A stretch of 64,000 nucleotides of DNA, taken from the NCBI GenBank assembly GCA_016806145.1, contig CP063167.1, positions 1,918,501 to 1,982,500 on the forward strand, read 5' to 3'. The first letter of the stretch is position 1. Each line of letters starts with the position of its first letter. Below the pieces are notes generated by a model. The model saw only the letters and a program-made list of their open reading frames with translations. It searched no databases and was not told the DNA's origin. This DNA is from Variovorax paradoxus (GTDB lineage Bacteria > Pseudomonadota > Gammaproteobacteria > Burkholderiales > Burkholderiaceae_C). The position numbers and the translations under genes were made by a program. Below, one piece after another: positions 44,661 through 53,903 of the stretch.

Positions 44661-47204
44661 ATGGCGAAACGCCTCCCGCAGCGCCCCCTCCCTCCACGCA
44701 GGCCGAGGCGCGCCGCCCCGATGACCGCGCCGAGCCGCCTCGCGGCCGCGCTCTGGATGGGGCTCGCGCTCGGCGCGACCACCGTCGGCCTCGCGCAGGC
44801 CCAGCCCGCGGGCCAGGCCGCGGCCGATGCCAGGCGCGGCTTCAACATTCCCGCCGGCCCGCTCGATCGCGCGCTCGGCAGTTTCGCGAGCGCCGCGGGC
44901 GTCGAGCTGTCGGTCGATGCCAGCCTGCTGCGCGGCCGCAGCAGGGCCGGCCTGGCGGGCAGCTTCACGGTGCGCGAAGGCTTCGCCGAGCTGCTGCGTG
45001 GCCATGGCCTGCAGGCCGTGCGCCAGGCCAATGGCAGCTTCACGCTCGATGTGGCACCCCCGCCGCCAGCGCCGACCGGGGCGGGCGAGGTGCAGGCCGG
45101 CCACGGCATGCTGCCCGAGGTGCGCGTGCACGACAGCGCGCCACCCGAGACCGCCACCGGCCCGGTGGTCGGCTATGTCGCGAAGCGCAGCGCCAGCGGC
45201 ACCAAGACCGATGCCTCGCTGCTGGAGACGCCGCAGCTCGTGAACGTGGTGACGCGCACGCAGATGGACGACCAGGGCGCGCGCACCGTGGCCGAGGCGC
45301 TGCGCTACACGGCCGGCGTGCTGGCCGAGCCCAACGGCTTCGACGTGCGCTACGACTGGAACTACATCCGCGGCTTCAACACCTTCGGCACCCAGTGGCT
45401 CGACGGCCTGCCGCTGCCCGGCGATCCGGCCAGCTATGCGGTGCCGCGCATTCCGGGCTATGCGCTCGAGCGCGTGGAGGTGGTCAAGGGGCCGGCCTCG
45501 GTGCTCTACGGCAAGGCCATACCGGGCGGCCTGGTGAACCAGGTGACGAAGCGGCCGCAGGCGGTCGCGCAGCGCGAGGTGCGGCTGTCGGCCACCCACT
45601 TCGGCGGCGCCGAGCTCGCCACCGACCTCACGGGCCCGCTCGACGAGGACGGCAAGTTCCTCTACCGGCTGATCGCGCTGCGGCGCGACGCGCACACGCA
45701 GGTCGACCTGGAGCGCGACCGCCAGACCATGATCGCGCCCAGCCTCACCTGGCGGCCGTCGGCCGACACCTCGCTCACCGTGCAGGCCCACTACCAGAAG
45801 GACGATCCGCGCATGAGCCCGCGCTTCTACCCGGTGGTCGGCTCGCATGTGCCGAGCCCGGTGTTCGGCTACATCCCGCGCAGCCTGTACCTGGGCGAGC
45901 CGTCGACCGACAGCTTCAACCGCAGCTACAAGTCGCTGGGCTACAGCTTCGAGCACCGCTTCAACGACACGGTCTCGGTGCGCCAGAACCTGCGCTACGG
46001 CCATGCCGAGCAGGACATGTTCCTGGTGCGCGTGCATCCCTTCAATGCCTACCAGCCCGACGGCCACACGCTCAACCGCGTCTCGGCGATCTCGGACGAC
46101 GACATCCGCTCGCTCTCGGTCGACACCCAGCTCGAGGCGCGCCTGCGCACCGGCCCGCTCGCGCACACGCTGCTCGCCGGCGTCGACCACCTGCGCGGCA
46201 AGCTGTCCTTCAACTTCGCCAACAGCGCCATCGGCGTGCCGCCGCTCGACGTGCTGAACCCGGTCTACGGCCTGCCGGTCACGCGGCCGAGCAGCTACAC
46301 CAACTCGACCTTCCAGGCGGTGCGCCAGACCGGGCTGTACCTGCAGGACCAGATCCGCTGGGGCCGCGCCATCGCCACGCTGGGCCTGCGCCACGACCGC
46401 TCGTCCATCGACACCACCAACCGCATGCTGGCCTCGCGGCCGGTGGTGCCGACCGAGGACTCGGCCACCACCGGCCGCATCGGCCTGGGCTACGTGTTCG
46501 ACAACGGCGTCGCGCCCTATGCGAGCTATTCCACCTCGTTCCTGCCGGTCACCGGCGTGGACCGCTACAACCAGCCGTTCCGCGCGCAGAAGGGCCGGCA
46601 GTTCGAGCTCGGGCTGAAGTACGAGCCGACCGGCGGCTGGGGCTTCATGACCGCGTCGCTCTACCAGAACGACCTCGAGAACAGCCTCACGCCCGACCCC
46701 ATGGACTCGCAGCGCTCGGTGCAGTCGGGCCGGCAGCGCCTGCGCGGCCTCGAGCTCGAGGCCAAGGCCGAGCTCACGAAGCGGCTCAGCATGATCGCGG
46801 CCTACTCGTACACCGACTCCGAAGTGCGCAGCAGCAACGACCGCAACCAGCTCGGCCGCCCCACGCTGCGCACGCCGCGGCACCAGGCCTCGGCCTGGCT
46901 CGACTATCGTTTCGAGAGCGTGCCCGGCCTGCAGGCAGGCATCGGCGCGCGCTACATGTCGGCCTACGACACCGCCGGCACCTACGACCCCTACCTGCGC
47001 GTGCCCGCGCTGTTCCTGTGGGACCTCGGTGCCTCCTACGACCTCGGCCTGCTTGGCGATGCCTGGAAGGGCGCGCGGCTGCGCCTGACGGTGGCCAACG
47101 TGTCGGACCGGCGCTATGTCTCGCACTGCCTGATGCTGGCCGGCTCGCCCTGCAATTACGGCGCGCGCCGCACCGCCACCGCCACGCTCTCGTACGCCTG
47201 GTGA
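44661..47204 (+). CDS. TonB-dependent siderophore receptor with STN signalling domain
   Basis: The 847-residue outer membrane protein has a signal peptide (to about residue 50, LAQAQ), an STN secretin/TonB short N-terminal domain (FNIPAGPLDRALGSFASAAGVELSVDASLLRGR ... GFAELLRGHGLQAVR), a plug (NVVTRTQMDDQGARTVAEALRYTAGV, RGFNTFGTQWLDGLPLP, VEVVKGPASVLYGKAIPGGLVNQVTKRP) and a beta barrel ending in Trp (ATATLSYAW). This is the FpvA/FoxA-type layout of a ferric siderophore receptor that signals to FecR. AAAGGA lies before ATG 44661. The siderophore is not identifiable. Confidence 0.94.
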   Translation: MAKRLPQRPLPPRRPRRAAPMTAPSRLAAALWMGLALGATTVGLAQAQPAGQAAADARRGFNIPAGPLDRALGSFASAAGVELSVDASLLRGRSRAGLAGSFTVREGFAELLRGHGLQAVRQANGSFTLDVAPPPPAPTGAGEVQAGHGMLPEVRVHDSAPPETATGPVVGYVAKRSASGTKTDASLLETPQLVNVVTRTQMDDQGARTVAEALRYTAGVLAEPNGFDVRYDWNYIRGFNTFGTQWLDGLPLPGDPASYAVPRIPGYALERVEVVKGPASVLYGKAIPGGLVNQVTKRPQAVAQREVRLSATHFGGAELATDLTGPLDEDGKFLYRLIALRRDAHTQVDLERDRQTMIAPSLTWRPSADTSLTVQAHYQKDDPRMSPRFYPVVGSHVPSPVFGYIPRSLYLGEPSTDSFNRSYKSLGYSFEHRFNDTVSVRQNLRYGHAEQDMFLVRVHPFNAYQPDGHTLNRVSAISDDDIRSLSVDTQLEARLRTGPLAHTLLAGVDHLRGKLSFNFANSAIGVPPLDVLNPVYGLPVTRPSSYTNSTFQAVRQTGLYLQDQIRWGRAIATLGLRHDRSSIDTTNRMLASRPVVPTEDSATTGRIGLGYVFDNGVAPYASYSTSFLPVTGVDRYNQPFRAQKGRQFELGLKYEPTGGWGFMTASLYQNDLENSLTPDPMDSQRSVQSGRQRLRGLELEAKAELTKRLSMIAAYSYTDSEVRSSNDRNQLGRPTLRTPRHQASAWLDYRFESVPGLQAGIGARYMSAYDTAGTYDPYLRVPALFLWDLGASYDLGLLGDAWKGARLRLTVANVSDRRYVSHCLMLAGSPCNYGARRTATATLSYAW

Positions 47205-47482
47205 TGGCGGCGCTCGCGGGTCTTTGCACGCTGCTCGGCGCGCTGTGCGTGTACCGGGCCGCGCCGCATCAGCGGCTCGGCGGCGCGGTGTCGACGCCGC
47301 GCGTGTGGCGCGGCATCGGTGGCGTGCTGGTCGCGCTCGGTGCGGGGCTGTTCTGCCGTGCGCTGCAGCCGGCGGCCGGCCTCTTCAGCGCCCTCACGCT
47401 CCTGATGTGCGCGTGGATCGCGCTGCCGTACGCCACCGCGCTGCGGCGCTCGCCGAGCGAGGACCGCCATGGCGCGCGCTGA
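47204..47482 (+). CDS. small membrane protein of the siderophore locus (DUF3325-like)
   Basis: The 92-residue protein has three hydrophobic segments (ALAGLCTLLGALCVYRA, WRGIGGVLVALGAGLFCRAL, FSALTLLMCAWIALPYATAL). Its ATG shares one base with the receptor stop. Small membrane proteins of this type (for example DUF3325) often sit beside PepSY proteins downstream of siderophore receptors. I judge it DUF3325-like by layout and composition, but the match is not strong. Confidence 0.7.
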   Translation: MAALAGLCTLLGALCVYRAAPHQRLGGAVSTPRVWRGIGGVLVALGAGLFCRALQPAAGLFSALTLLMCAWIALPYATALRRSPSEDRHGAR

Positions 47483-47765
47483 GGACCGGAGCGGCGCGAC
47501 CTGGTGCGGGCTTGCGCTCGCGGGCGCGCTGCCCGGCTTCGCGCTCGCGATCGCGCTGTCGGGCCTGTTCGCCTGGCTCGGGCCGGGCGGCATGGCGCCG
47601 CTCAACAAGTACCAGTTCAACATGTGGATCGTGCCGCCGCTGTGGCTGGGCATCTGCTCGGCGGTGTTCATGTTCCGCTCGGCGCTGCGCGCCTGGGCCG
47701 GGCTGGGTGGCGCCACCGCCGTGGCGGGCGCGGTGCTGTTCGCCGTGCGCCATCTCTCGGGCTGA
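47469..47765 (+). CDS. small membrane protein of the siderophore locus
   Basis: The 98-residue protein has three hydrophobic segments and the central segment GPGGMAPLNKYQFNMWIVPPLWLGI, which resembles DUF-type membrane proteins found next to PepSY genes. It overlaps the preceding small gene by 14 bases. It may form part of a complex with the PepSY protein encoded next; role in iron removal from siderophore is only suggested by context. Confidence 0.75.
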   Translation: MARAEDRSGATWCGLALAGALPGFALAIALSGLFAWLGPGGMAPLNKYQFNMWIVPPLWLGICSAVFMFRSALRAWAGLGGATAVAGAVLFAVRHLSG

Positions 47766-47768
47766 GCC

Positions 47769-49355
47769 ATGCGCGCCGACACCCTTCGCACCTACAAGAC
47801 GGTCCACACCTGGACCGGCATCGTCGCGGGCCTCGCGCTCTTCATCGCCTTCTATGCCGGCGCCCTGACCATGTTCAAGGGCCCGCTCGACCGCTGGGCC
47901 ACGCCGCCCGCGGTGGTGGCGGCGCAGTCGCCGGGCACCGACGAATTGATCGCGCAGACGCTGGCCGCGCGGCCCGATGCGCGCGCCGATTTCACCCTGC
48001 ATCGGGCGCGCCACGGCGCGCCCGAGCGCGTGACGTGGAAGGCGCGCGGCGAGGAGCGCGGCTGGAGCGCCAGCTTCGCGGCCGACGGCACGCTGCGCAT
48101 CGCACCTGACGCGCCAGCTGGCCTCGGCCAGTTCATCGACGTGGTGCACCGCACCGTCGCGCTGCCGGTCGACCTCGAGACCGGCACGCTGGTCATGGCC
48201 ATCGTCAGCGCGCTCTATGCGCTGGCGATCGTCTCGGGCGTGGTCGTGCTGTGGCCGACGCTGGTGAAGGACTTCTTCGCCTTGCGCGTCGGGCGCAACC
48301 TCAAGCGCATGTGGCTCGACGCGCACAACGTGATCGGCATCGTGAGCCTGCCGTTCCACCTGGTCATGGCGCTGAGCGCGGTGGTGTTCGGCATGCACGA
48401 CCTGATCTACGACGCGCAGAAGGCCGTGGTCTACGGCGAGCCGCGCTTCGAGCGGATCTGGAAGGCCAGCGGCCCCTTCAGCGCGATCCGCCCCGATCCC
48501 GCGCCGGCCGCGCTGCTGCCGCTGCCCGCGCTCGAGGCACGCGTGCGCGCGCAGGCCGAGGGCTTCGTGCCGCACACGCTGCGCTTTCGCGGGGCCGGCA
48601 CGGCCGGTGCCGCGGTCTGGATCGCGGGCGACATGCCGTGCTGCATGACGCGCCAGGCGCAGGGATCGTTCGTGCTGGCGAGCGCGGTCGACGGCCGGCT
48701 GCTGCACACCGAGTACCTGGCGGGGCAGCAATCGGGCTGGATGGCCTCGGTCTCGGCCTTCTTCGCGCTGCATTTCGGCGCCTATGGCGGCGGCACCGTG
48801 CGCTGGGGCTATTTCTTCCTCGGGCTGGCCGGGGCCTTTCTTTTCTATTCGGGCAACCTGCTGTGGGTGGAGTCGCGCCGGCGTGCCGAGCGCGGCGGGG
48901 CACGCGTCGAGCAACGCCGCTCGAGCCGGTGGATGGCCGCGGGCACGGTCGGCGTGTCGCTCGGCTGCGTGGCGGCGCTGTCGCTCACGGTGGCGGCCGA
49001 GAAGTGGCTGTGGGCCTGGCAGGGCGAGGTGCCGGCGCCATGGCGCGAGCATCTCTATCACGCCGTGTTCCTGGGCAGCGTGGCCTGGGCCTTCCTGCGC
49101 GGCGCTTCGCGGGGTGCCGTCGAGCTGCTCTGGCTGGCCGCGGCCGCGGCCCTGGCGGTGCCGCTGACCGGCATCGCCGGGTGGTTGCTGCCGTCCTCGG
49201 GGTTGTGGCTGCGCGCCGATGCGCTGGGCGTGGATGCCTTCGCGCTGCTCGGTGCCGCTGCCTTTGCGTGGATGGCGCTGCGCACGGCCCGCCGCGTGCG
49301 CGAAGGGCCGGCGGACAGCGTCTGGGCCGCGCGCGCATCTCGGCCGGCAGGCTGA
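47769..49355 (+). CDS. PepSY-associated membrane protein (PiuB-like)
   Basis: The 528-residue inner-membrane protein starts with the PepSY_TM motif KTVHTWTGIVAGLALFIAFYAGALTMFK and has the second typical region (MWLDAHNVIGIVSLPFHLVMALSAVVFGMHDLIYDAQKAVV) plus several C-terminal helices. PiuB/FhuF-neighbour type PepSY proteins are thought to reduce or release iron from siderophores in the periplasm. It follows the small membrane gene within four bases and is the last gene of the receptor operon. Confidence 0.9.
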   Translation: MRADTLRTYKTVHTWTGIVAGLALFIAFYAGALTMFKGPLDRWATPPAVVAAQSPGTDELIAQTLAARPDARADFTLHRARHGAPERVTWKARGEERGWSASFAADGTLRIAPDAPAGLGQFIDVVHRTVALPVDLETGTLVMAIVSALYALAIVSGVVVLWPTLVKDFFALRVGRNLKRMWLDAHNVIGIVSLPFHLVMALSAVVFGMHDLIYDAQKAVVYGEPRFERIWKASGPFSAIRPDPAPAALLPLPALEARVRAQAEGFVPHTLRFRGAGTAGAAVWIAGDMPCCMTRQAQGSFVLASAVDGRLLHTEYLAGQQSGWMASVSAFFALHFGAYGGGTVRWGYFFLGLAGAFLFYSGNLLWVESRRRAERGGARVEQRRSSRWMAAGTVGVSLGCVAALSLTVAAEKWLWAWQGEVPAPWREHLYHAVFLGSVAWAFLRGASRGAVELLWLAAAAALAVPLTGIAGWLLPSSGLWLRADALGVDAFALLGAAAFAWMALRTARRVREGPADSVWAARASRPAG

Positions 49356-49534
49356 GCCCGTGACGCGCCGGCGCCGGTCGTGGCGACGGGGCACTTTCCT
49401 CAGGCCCGCCACGCCGGTGTCCGACAAGCCCGGCATGCCCAAAACTGTAAATTCCTGTGTCAGCGAACCGGATTCTTCGGTTATTTTCCCTGCCGACCTG
49501 GCGGGGCCCGGTCGCGACAACGAGGAGCAAACGC

Positions 49535-49990
49535 GTGAGGCATTGGTGGCTGGCGGCGGGTCTTTCAGTGGCGGGCAGCCTGGCATGGGCGCAGCCCGCA
49601 TGGTTCACCGTGGTCGGCGATCCGCTCGACAAGGCGGCCGACACGGTGCAGGTCGACCCCAACCGCATCGCGGCGACGCCGCCCGCGGAAGGCGAGGCCG
49701 CGCCCGAGAAGCCGCTGATCGAGATGAACGTGCGCGTGAACCGCTCGGGCCCGCGCTTCAACTGGGACCGCGTCCCCTACCGTTCGTACGAATCGCGCGT
49801 GGTCTTCGACTGCCACGCGAAGAGCGCGACCTATGTGCAGGCGCGTTTCTATGCGGAGCCGCTGTGGCGCGGCGAGCCGCACCAGGTCGCCGATTACAGC
49901 GCGGCGCCGAAGCCGATGCGCTTTCTCGACATGACGCCGAATCCGACGGCGCGGATCGTGCGGGCGGCTTGCCGGATGCGGGCGAGCTGA
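49535..49990 (+). CDS. small exported protein of unknown function
   Basis: The 151-residue protein has a signal peptide (MRHWWLAAGLSVAGSLAWAQ) and a soluble domain of about 130 residues with the motif SRVVFDCHAKSATYVQARFYAEPLW and a C-terminal IVRAACRMRAS. GAGGAG lies eight bases before the GTG start at 49535, which makes this start better than the earlier in-frame GTG at 49457. I do not recognise the family, though surface-adhesin-like proteins in betaproteobacteria have a similar size and a single-Cys pair pattern. Confidence 0.75.
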   Translation: MRHWWLAAGLSVAGSLAWAQPAWFTVVGDPLDKAADTVQVDPNRIAATPPAEGEAAPEKPLIEMNVRVNRSGPRFNWDRVPYRSYESRVVFDCHAKSATYVQARFYAEPLWRGEPHQVADYSAAPKPMRFLDMTPNPTARIVRAACRMRAS

Positions 49991-50099
49991 GTCGTGCTGG
50001 CTGCCCGTTCGTTAGCCGCATGTAAGTAGTTGATGCGATTGAGGTTTTCGAAGTAATTTTCGGGCGGAGTGACAAAATTCAGGCGACACTGACGCACCC

Positions 50100-50420
50100 A
50101 TGAAACGCCAGAATCGCACGCACACGCCTTCGCGCGCGCACAAGGGACGCACGTTCCCTCGCGGTCTGGTGCTGCCTGTCAGCGGTGTCGAGGCCTTCGT
50201 CCGGAATCTCGCGCACGAGCTCGGTGTGCGCTACACCCGCACACCCGCCGATCAATGGGCGGACACGGTCACGCGGCTGGCGGGCGACGAGGTCCGCTCC
50301 GGCGATGTGCAGGACCTGCTTATTGCATTGAAGCGGGCGGGCAAGCTCTCCACCCAGGACATGGCCACCTTGCTGATCAATCACCTGCGTGAACAGAAGC
50401 AGCGTGTTCGATCCGTTTAA
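50100..50420 (+). CDS. possible antitoxin gene preceding fic
   Basis: The 106-residue basic protein (start MKRQNRTHTPSRAHKGRTFPRG) contains two predicted helical parts (VEAFVRNLAHELGVRY; DVQDLLIALKRAGKLSTQDMATLLINHL). It directly precedes and overlaps a fic gene by 32 bases, the place where VbhA- or YhfG-like antitoxins lie. The inhibitory motif S/T-x-x-x-E-G/N of known Fic antitoxins is not seen, so it is at best a different class. The upstream 100 bases are more A+T rich than the window. Confidence 0.6.
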   Translation: MKRQNRTHTPSRAHKGRTFPRGLVLPVSGVEAFVRNLAHELGVRYTRTPADQWADTVTRLAGDEVRSGDVQDLLIALKRAGKLSTQDMATLLINHLREQKQRVRSV

Positions 50421-51124
50421 GGACTTCGACGAGCGGGGCTACCTCCGCAATCTCTACGCGGAGAAGGACCCGCAGATCGTCCAGGAACTCGAGCACCAGC
50501 TGTTTCGAGCCGGGCTCGATGAAGCGTTGGCATTCCTCGCGACGCGGCGGACCGTGGCCTACGCGGAGTTCCTGGAAGTCCACGGGATCCTGTTCTCGGC
50601 CTTCTATCCCTGGGCGGGGCAGGACCGGGCGACCACGGCGCCCGATTCGGCCGTCTCCAAGGGCGGCACCTGGTTCAGTCATCCGCGCGATGGAGGCTGG
50701 ACTGCGCATGGCCGCGGACAAGCGGCAATTGCGGCAGCGGCCAGGGGAGGTCATGGGGCTGTTCGCCTATGGGCATCCGTTTCTGGACGGCAATGGGCGG
50801 ACGATGCTCGTGATCCATAGCGAGCTGTGCCATCGCGCCGGTTTCTGCATCGAGTGGCACCGGACACGAAAGGCCGACTACCTTGCGGCACTGAGCGCGG
50901 AGATCGCGTCGCCGGGCAAGGGGATCCTCGATGCGTATCTGCTGGCGTTCGTGGGCGCGCCGCAGGAGCGGCACCTGTGGGGCGGCGCGATCGGTGGGCT
51001 GCCGGGTCTGAGCGGCCGCGGCATCGAGGACACCGTCGAAGGCGAATACGCCGATGAGCAGGTGTCGCAGAAGTACCGCGAGTTCGAGCAGCAACGGGAC
51101 TACCGCATCGACCCCGACGTATGA
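50389..51124 (+). pseudogene. Fic/DOC-family AMPylase gene interrupted by a frameshift
   Basis: Frame 1 (from GTG 50389 or 50404) encodes the N-terminal Fic helices including FSAFYPWAGQDR; frame 2 (shifted by one) encodes EAGLRMAADKRQLRQRPGEVMGLFAYGHPFLDGNGRT with the full catalytic motif HPFLDGNGR, and ends at 51124. The shift occurs around 50686-50696, where frame 1 goes on to a nonsense tail. Length of the whole frame set is not a multiple of three by one base, as expected for a single indel. It is a broken fic gene, a sequencing error, or a recoding case; the first is most likely. Confidence 0.75.
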
Positions 51125-51171
51125 AGCAGTCCCCATTCCGTCGTCGCCCCGTGCCATGACCGCCAATGCAC

Positions 51172-51220
51172 GCAGCCGCCAACGGGTTCCCCCGCGGCGG
51201 CTGCATTGCCCCTCGAGGGG
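51172..51220. terminator. hairpins between convergent fic and mmsA genes
   Basis: GCAGCCGCC (51172-51180) pairs with GGCGGCTGC (51196-51204), extended by an AATGCA/TGCATT flank, and directly behind it CCCCTCGAGGGG (51209-51220) is a perfect palindrome. The element sits between the converging fic remnant and the aldehyde dehydrogenase gene and can serve as terminator for both. Confidence 0.6.
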
Positions 51221-51252
51221 GCGCTCAACCAGCGAATGAAACGTCGAGCCGC

Positions 51253-52764
51253 TTACTTCGCCGTAGGCATCACGAACTCCGCCCCCTTCGGCGTGCTCTC
51301 GGGCCAGCGCTGCATGATCGACTTCTGCTTCGTGTAGAAGCGCACGCCTTCCTCGCCATAGGCGTGCATGTCGCCGAACAGCGAGCGCTTCCAGCCGCCG
51401 AAGCCGTGCCAGGCCATCGGCACCGGGATCGGCACGTTGATGCCGACCATGCCGACCTGGATGCGGCGGCCGAATTCGCGTGCCACGTTGCCGTCGCGGG
51501 TGAAGCAGCTCACGCCGTTGCCGAATTCGTGGGCATTGACGAGGTCGACGGCGTCCTTGAAGTTGGCGACGCGTACGCACGACAGCACCGGGCCGAAGAT
51601 CTCTTCCTTGTAGATGCGCATCTCGGGCGTGACGTGGTCGAACAGGGTGCCGCCCATCCAGAAGCCGTCGTCGCAGCCCTTGCCGGCCTTGGCGCCGTCG
51701 AACTGGCGGCCATCGACCAGCAGCTTCGCGCCTTCCTTCTCGCCCTGGGCGATGTAGCCGGTGATGCGCTCGTGCGCGGCACGCGTGACGATCGGGCCCA
51801 TCTCGGCCTCGAGGTTTTCGCCGTCGAGCACCTTCAGCGTCTTGGTGCGCTCGATCAACTTCGGCATGATCTTCTCGGCCGCGTCGCCCACCAGCACCGC
51901 CACGCTGATCGCCATGCAGCGTTCGCCGGCCGAGCCGTAGCCCGCACCGATCAGCGCGTCGACGGCCTGGTCGATGTCGGCGTCGGGCATCACCACCATG
52001 TGGTTCTTGGCGCCGCCCAGGGCCTGCACGCGCTTGCCGTGGCGTGCGCCGGTCTCGTAGATGTAGTTGGCGATCGGGGTCGAGCCCACGAAGCTGATGG
52101 CCTTGACGTCGGGATGCTCGAGCAGCGCGTCGACCGCGGCCTTGTCGCCCTGCACCACGTTGAACACGCCGTCGGGCAGACCGGCCTGCTTGAGCAGCTC
52201 GGCGATGCGCAGCGAGGGGCTCGGGTCGGTCGGGCTGGGCTTGAGGATGAAGGTGTTGCCCGCGGCGATCGCCACCGGGAACATCCACATCGGCACCATC
52301 ACCGGGAAGTTGAACGGCGTGATGCCCGCGACCACGCCCAGCGGCTGGCGCAGGGTCCAGTTGTCGATGCCGGTCGAGACCTGGTCGGTGAAGTCGCCCT
52401 TGAGCAGCTGCGGAATGCCGCAGGCGAACTCGACGATGTCGATGCCGCGGCTGACTTCGCCCTGCGCGTCGGTGAACACCTTGCCGTGCTCGGCGGTGAT
52501 CAGGTGGGCCAGCTCGTCCTTGTGCTGGTTGAGCAGCTCGAGGAACTTGAACATCACGCGGGCGCGGCGCAGCGGCGGCGTGTCGGCCCAGGCCGGGAAG
52601 GCGGCCTGCGCGGCGGCCACGGCGGCGGCGACCTGGCTGGCGTCGGCCAGGCCGGCGCGGCCGGTGACGGCGCCGGTGGCGGGGTTGGTCACGTCCTGCG
52701 TGCGGCCCGAGGTGTTGGCCACGGCCTGGCCGGCGATGTAATGGTCGATGGACTGGATGGGCAT
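51253..52764 (-). CDS. mmsA: CoA-acylating methylmalonate-semialdehyde dehydrogenase
   Basis: The 503-residue aldehyde dehydrogenase matches MmsA/Iol[87 protein letters not shown] with the catalytic Cys, and [19 protein letters not shown]. It converts methylmalonate semialdehyde to propanoyl-CoA (and malonate semialdehyde to acetyl-CoA) with CoA and NAD in valine and inositol breakdown. It is divergent from a LysR regulator whose site lies in the 136-base spacer. Confidence 0.95.
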   Translation of the reverse strand: MPIQSIDHYIAGQAVANTSGRTQDVTNPATGAVTGRAGLADASQVAAAVAAAQAAFPAWADTPPLRRARVMFKFLELLNQHKDELAHLITAEHGKVFTDAQGEVSRGIDIVEFACGIPQLLKGDFTDQVSTGIDNWTLRQPLGVVAGITPFNFPVMVPMWMFPVAIAAGNTFILKPSPTDPSPSLRIAELLKQAGLPDGVFNVVQGDKAAVDALLEHPDVKAISFVGSTPIANYIYETGARHGKRVQALGGAKNHMVVMPDADIDQAVDALIGAGYGSAGERCMAISVAVLVGDAAEKIMPKLIERTKTLKVLDGENLEAEMGPIVTRAAHERITGYIAQGEKEGAKLLVDGRQFDGAKAGKGCDDGFWMGGTLFDHVTPEMRIYKEEIFGPVLSCVRVANFKDAVDLVNAHEFGNGVSCFTRDGNVAREFGRRIQVGMVGINVPIPVPMAWHGFGGWKRSLFGDMHAYGEEGVRFYTKQKSIMQRWPESTPKGAEFVMPTAK

Positions 52765-52872
52765 GGTGCGTGTCTCTCGTGTGGAAGGAGGCGGGGATGC
52801 GAAGGAATGCGGGGGGTCGAGGGCCAGTTTAGGCAGCGCGGTCGCCCTCGCCTAGACGCGAAGCTTGAACTT

Positions 52873-52894
52873 ATTGTTTGCCATAGTGAACAAT
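52873..52894. promoter_or_regulatory. LysR-type operator between mmsA and lysR
   Basis: ATTGTT-N10-AACAAT (52873-52878 and 52889-52894) is a symmetric 22-bp site with a T-N11-A core, the standard LysR binding pattern, and it ends six bases before the LysR start at 52901. It lies in the divergent spacer and most likely autoregulates the LysR gene and controls mmsA. Confidence 0.7.
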
Positions 52895-52900
52895 GGATCC

Positions 52901-53845
52901 ATGAAGACCCAAAATATCGAGTCGCTCTGGACCCACCTGCACTGGCTCACGGTGCTGGCGCAGCAGGGCAGCTTCACGGCGGCGGCGCTGCGGCTCAACG
53001 TGAGCAAGGCGGCCATGAGCCAGCGCATCGCCGAGCTCGAGCGCGCGGCCGGCGCCTCGCTGGTGCAGCGCACCACGCGCAGCGTGCGGCTTACCGAGGC
53101 CGGCCAGCGGCTGGTGGAGGACATGCGCGGGCCCTTCGAACAGATCGCCCACAGCTTCGAGGGCGTGCGCGACCTGGCCGGCGTGCCGCGCGGGCTGGTG
53201 CGCGTCACCGCGCCGGTGGCGCTGGCGCGCCAGCAACTGGTGCCGCGGCTCGCGGCCTTCCTGCGCGCGCAGCCCGAGGTGCGCATCGAGCTCGACATGT
53301 CGGACCGCCTGAGTTCGCTCGCGATGGAGGGCTTCGACCTCGCGATCCGCCATACGGCCGCGCCGCCCGACACCCACGTTGCCTGGACCCTGTGCGACAC
53401 CCGCTCGGTGCTGGTCGCGAGCCGCGCCTACCTGCGCCGCCGCGGCACGCCGCGCGAGCCGCAGGCGCTGGCCGGGCACGACTGCCTGCACTACCCACGC
53501 GCGCAGGAAACGCCGACCTGGCATTTCGAGGCGCGCGCCGCGGCCTCGAAGGCGGCGGTGCAGCGCATCACGGTGCCGGTGTCGGGACCGCTGGTGGCCA
53601 ACAACAGCGAGGCGCTGCGCGACGCGGCCGTGAGCGGCCTGGGCATCGCGCTGGTGCCCGACTTCAGCGCGCAGTCGGCGCTGCAGTCGGGCAAGCTGCA
53701 GGAGGTGCTGCCGCAATGGCGCTCGGTCGGTGCCTTCGGCGAGAAGCTCTATGCGATCCGACCCTATGCCACCCATGTGCCGCGCGCCGTGGCCGTGTTC
53801 GTTGCCTGGCTGCGCGAGACCCTGGCCGAGGGCTTCGACGCGTGA
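52901..53845 (+). CDS. LysR family transcriptional regulator
   Basis: The 314-residue protein has an N-terminal HTH (HWLTVLAQQGSFTAAALRLNVSKAAMSQRIAELERAAGASLVQRTTRSVRLTEAG) and a LysR substrate domain (GLVRVTAPVALARQQLVPRLAAFLRAQPEVRIEL ... SGLGIALVPDF). The ATG at 52901 fits the family length; an upstream in-frame ATG at 52865 would run through the operator. It is divergent from mmsA and probably controls it. Regulators of this kind (with PBP2_CrgA-like domains) often sit next to a single enzyme gene. Confidence 0.92.
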   Translation: MKTQNIESLWTHLHWLTVLAQQGSFTAAALRLNVSKAAMSQRIAELERAAGASLVQRTTRSVRLTEAGQRLVEDMRGPFEQIAHSFEGVRDLAGVPRGLVRVTAPVALARQQLVPRLAAFLRAQPEVRIELDMSDRLSSLAMEGFDLAIRHTAAPPDTHVAWTLCDTRSVLVASRAYLRRRGTPREPQALAGHDCLHYPRAQETPTWHFEARAAASKAAVQRITVPVSGPLVANNSEALRDAAVSGLGIALVPDFSAQSALQSGKLQEVLPQWRSVGAFGEKLYAIRPYATHVPRAVAVFVAWLRETLAEGFDA

Positions 53846-53903
53846 TCGAAGCACCGACAATGCAACGCCACGGCGCAGGCGCGCCGCACCTCCCTCTCTT
53901 CTC

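Noticed and set aside
44517..47126. An 869-residue frame antisense to the TonB receptor gene
   Set aside because: It lies wholly opposite a receptor with full domain structure and shows only composition typical of antisense G+C-rich frames (His, Arg, Gln rich).
50389..51124. Programmed ribosomal frameshifting in fic
   Set aside because: No slippery heptamer, downstream stem or Shine-Dalgarno-like stimulator was seen at 50686-50696. A recent indel or sequencing error explains it more simply.
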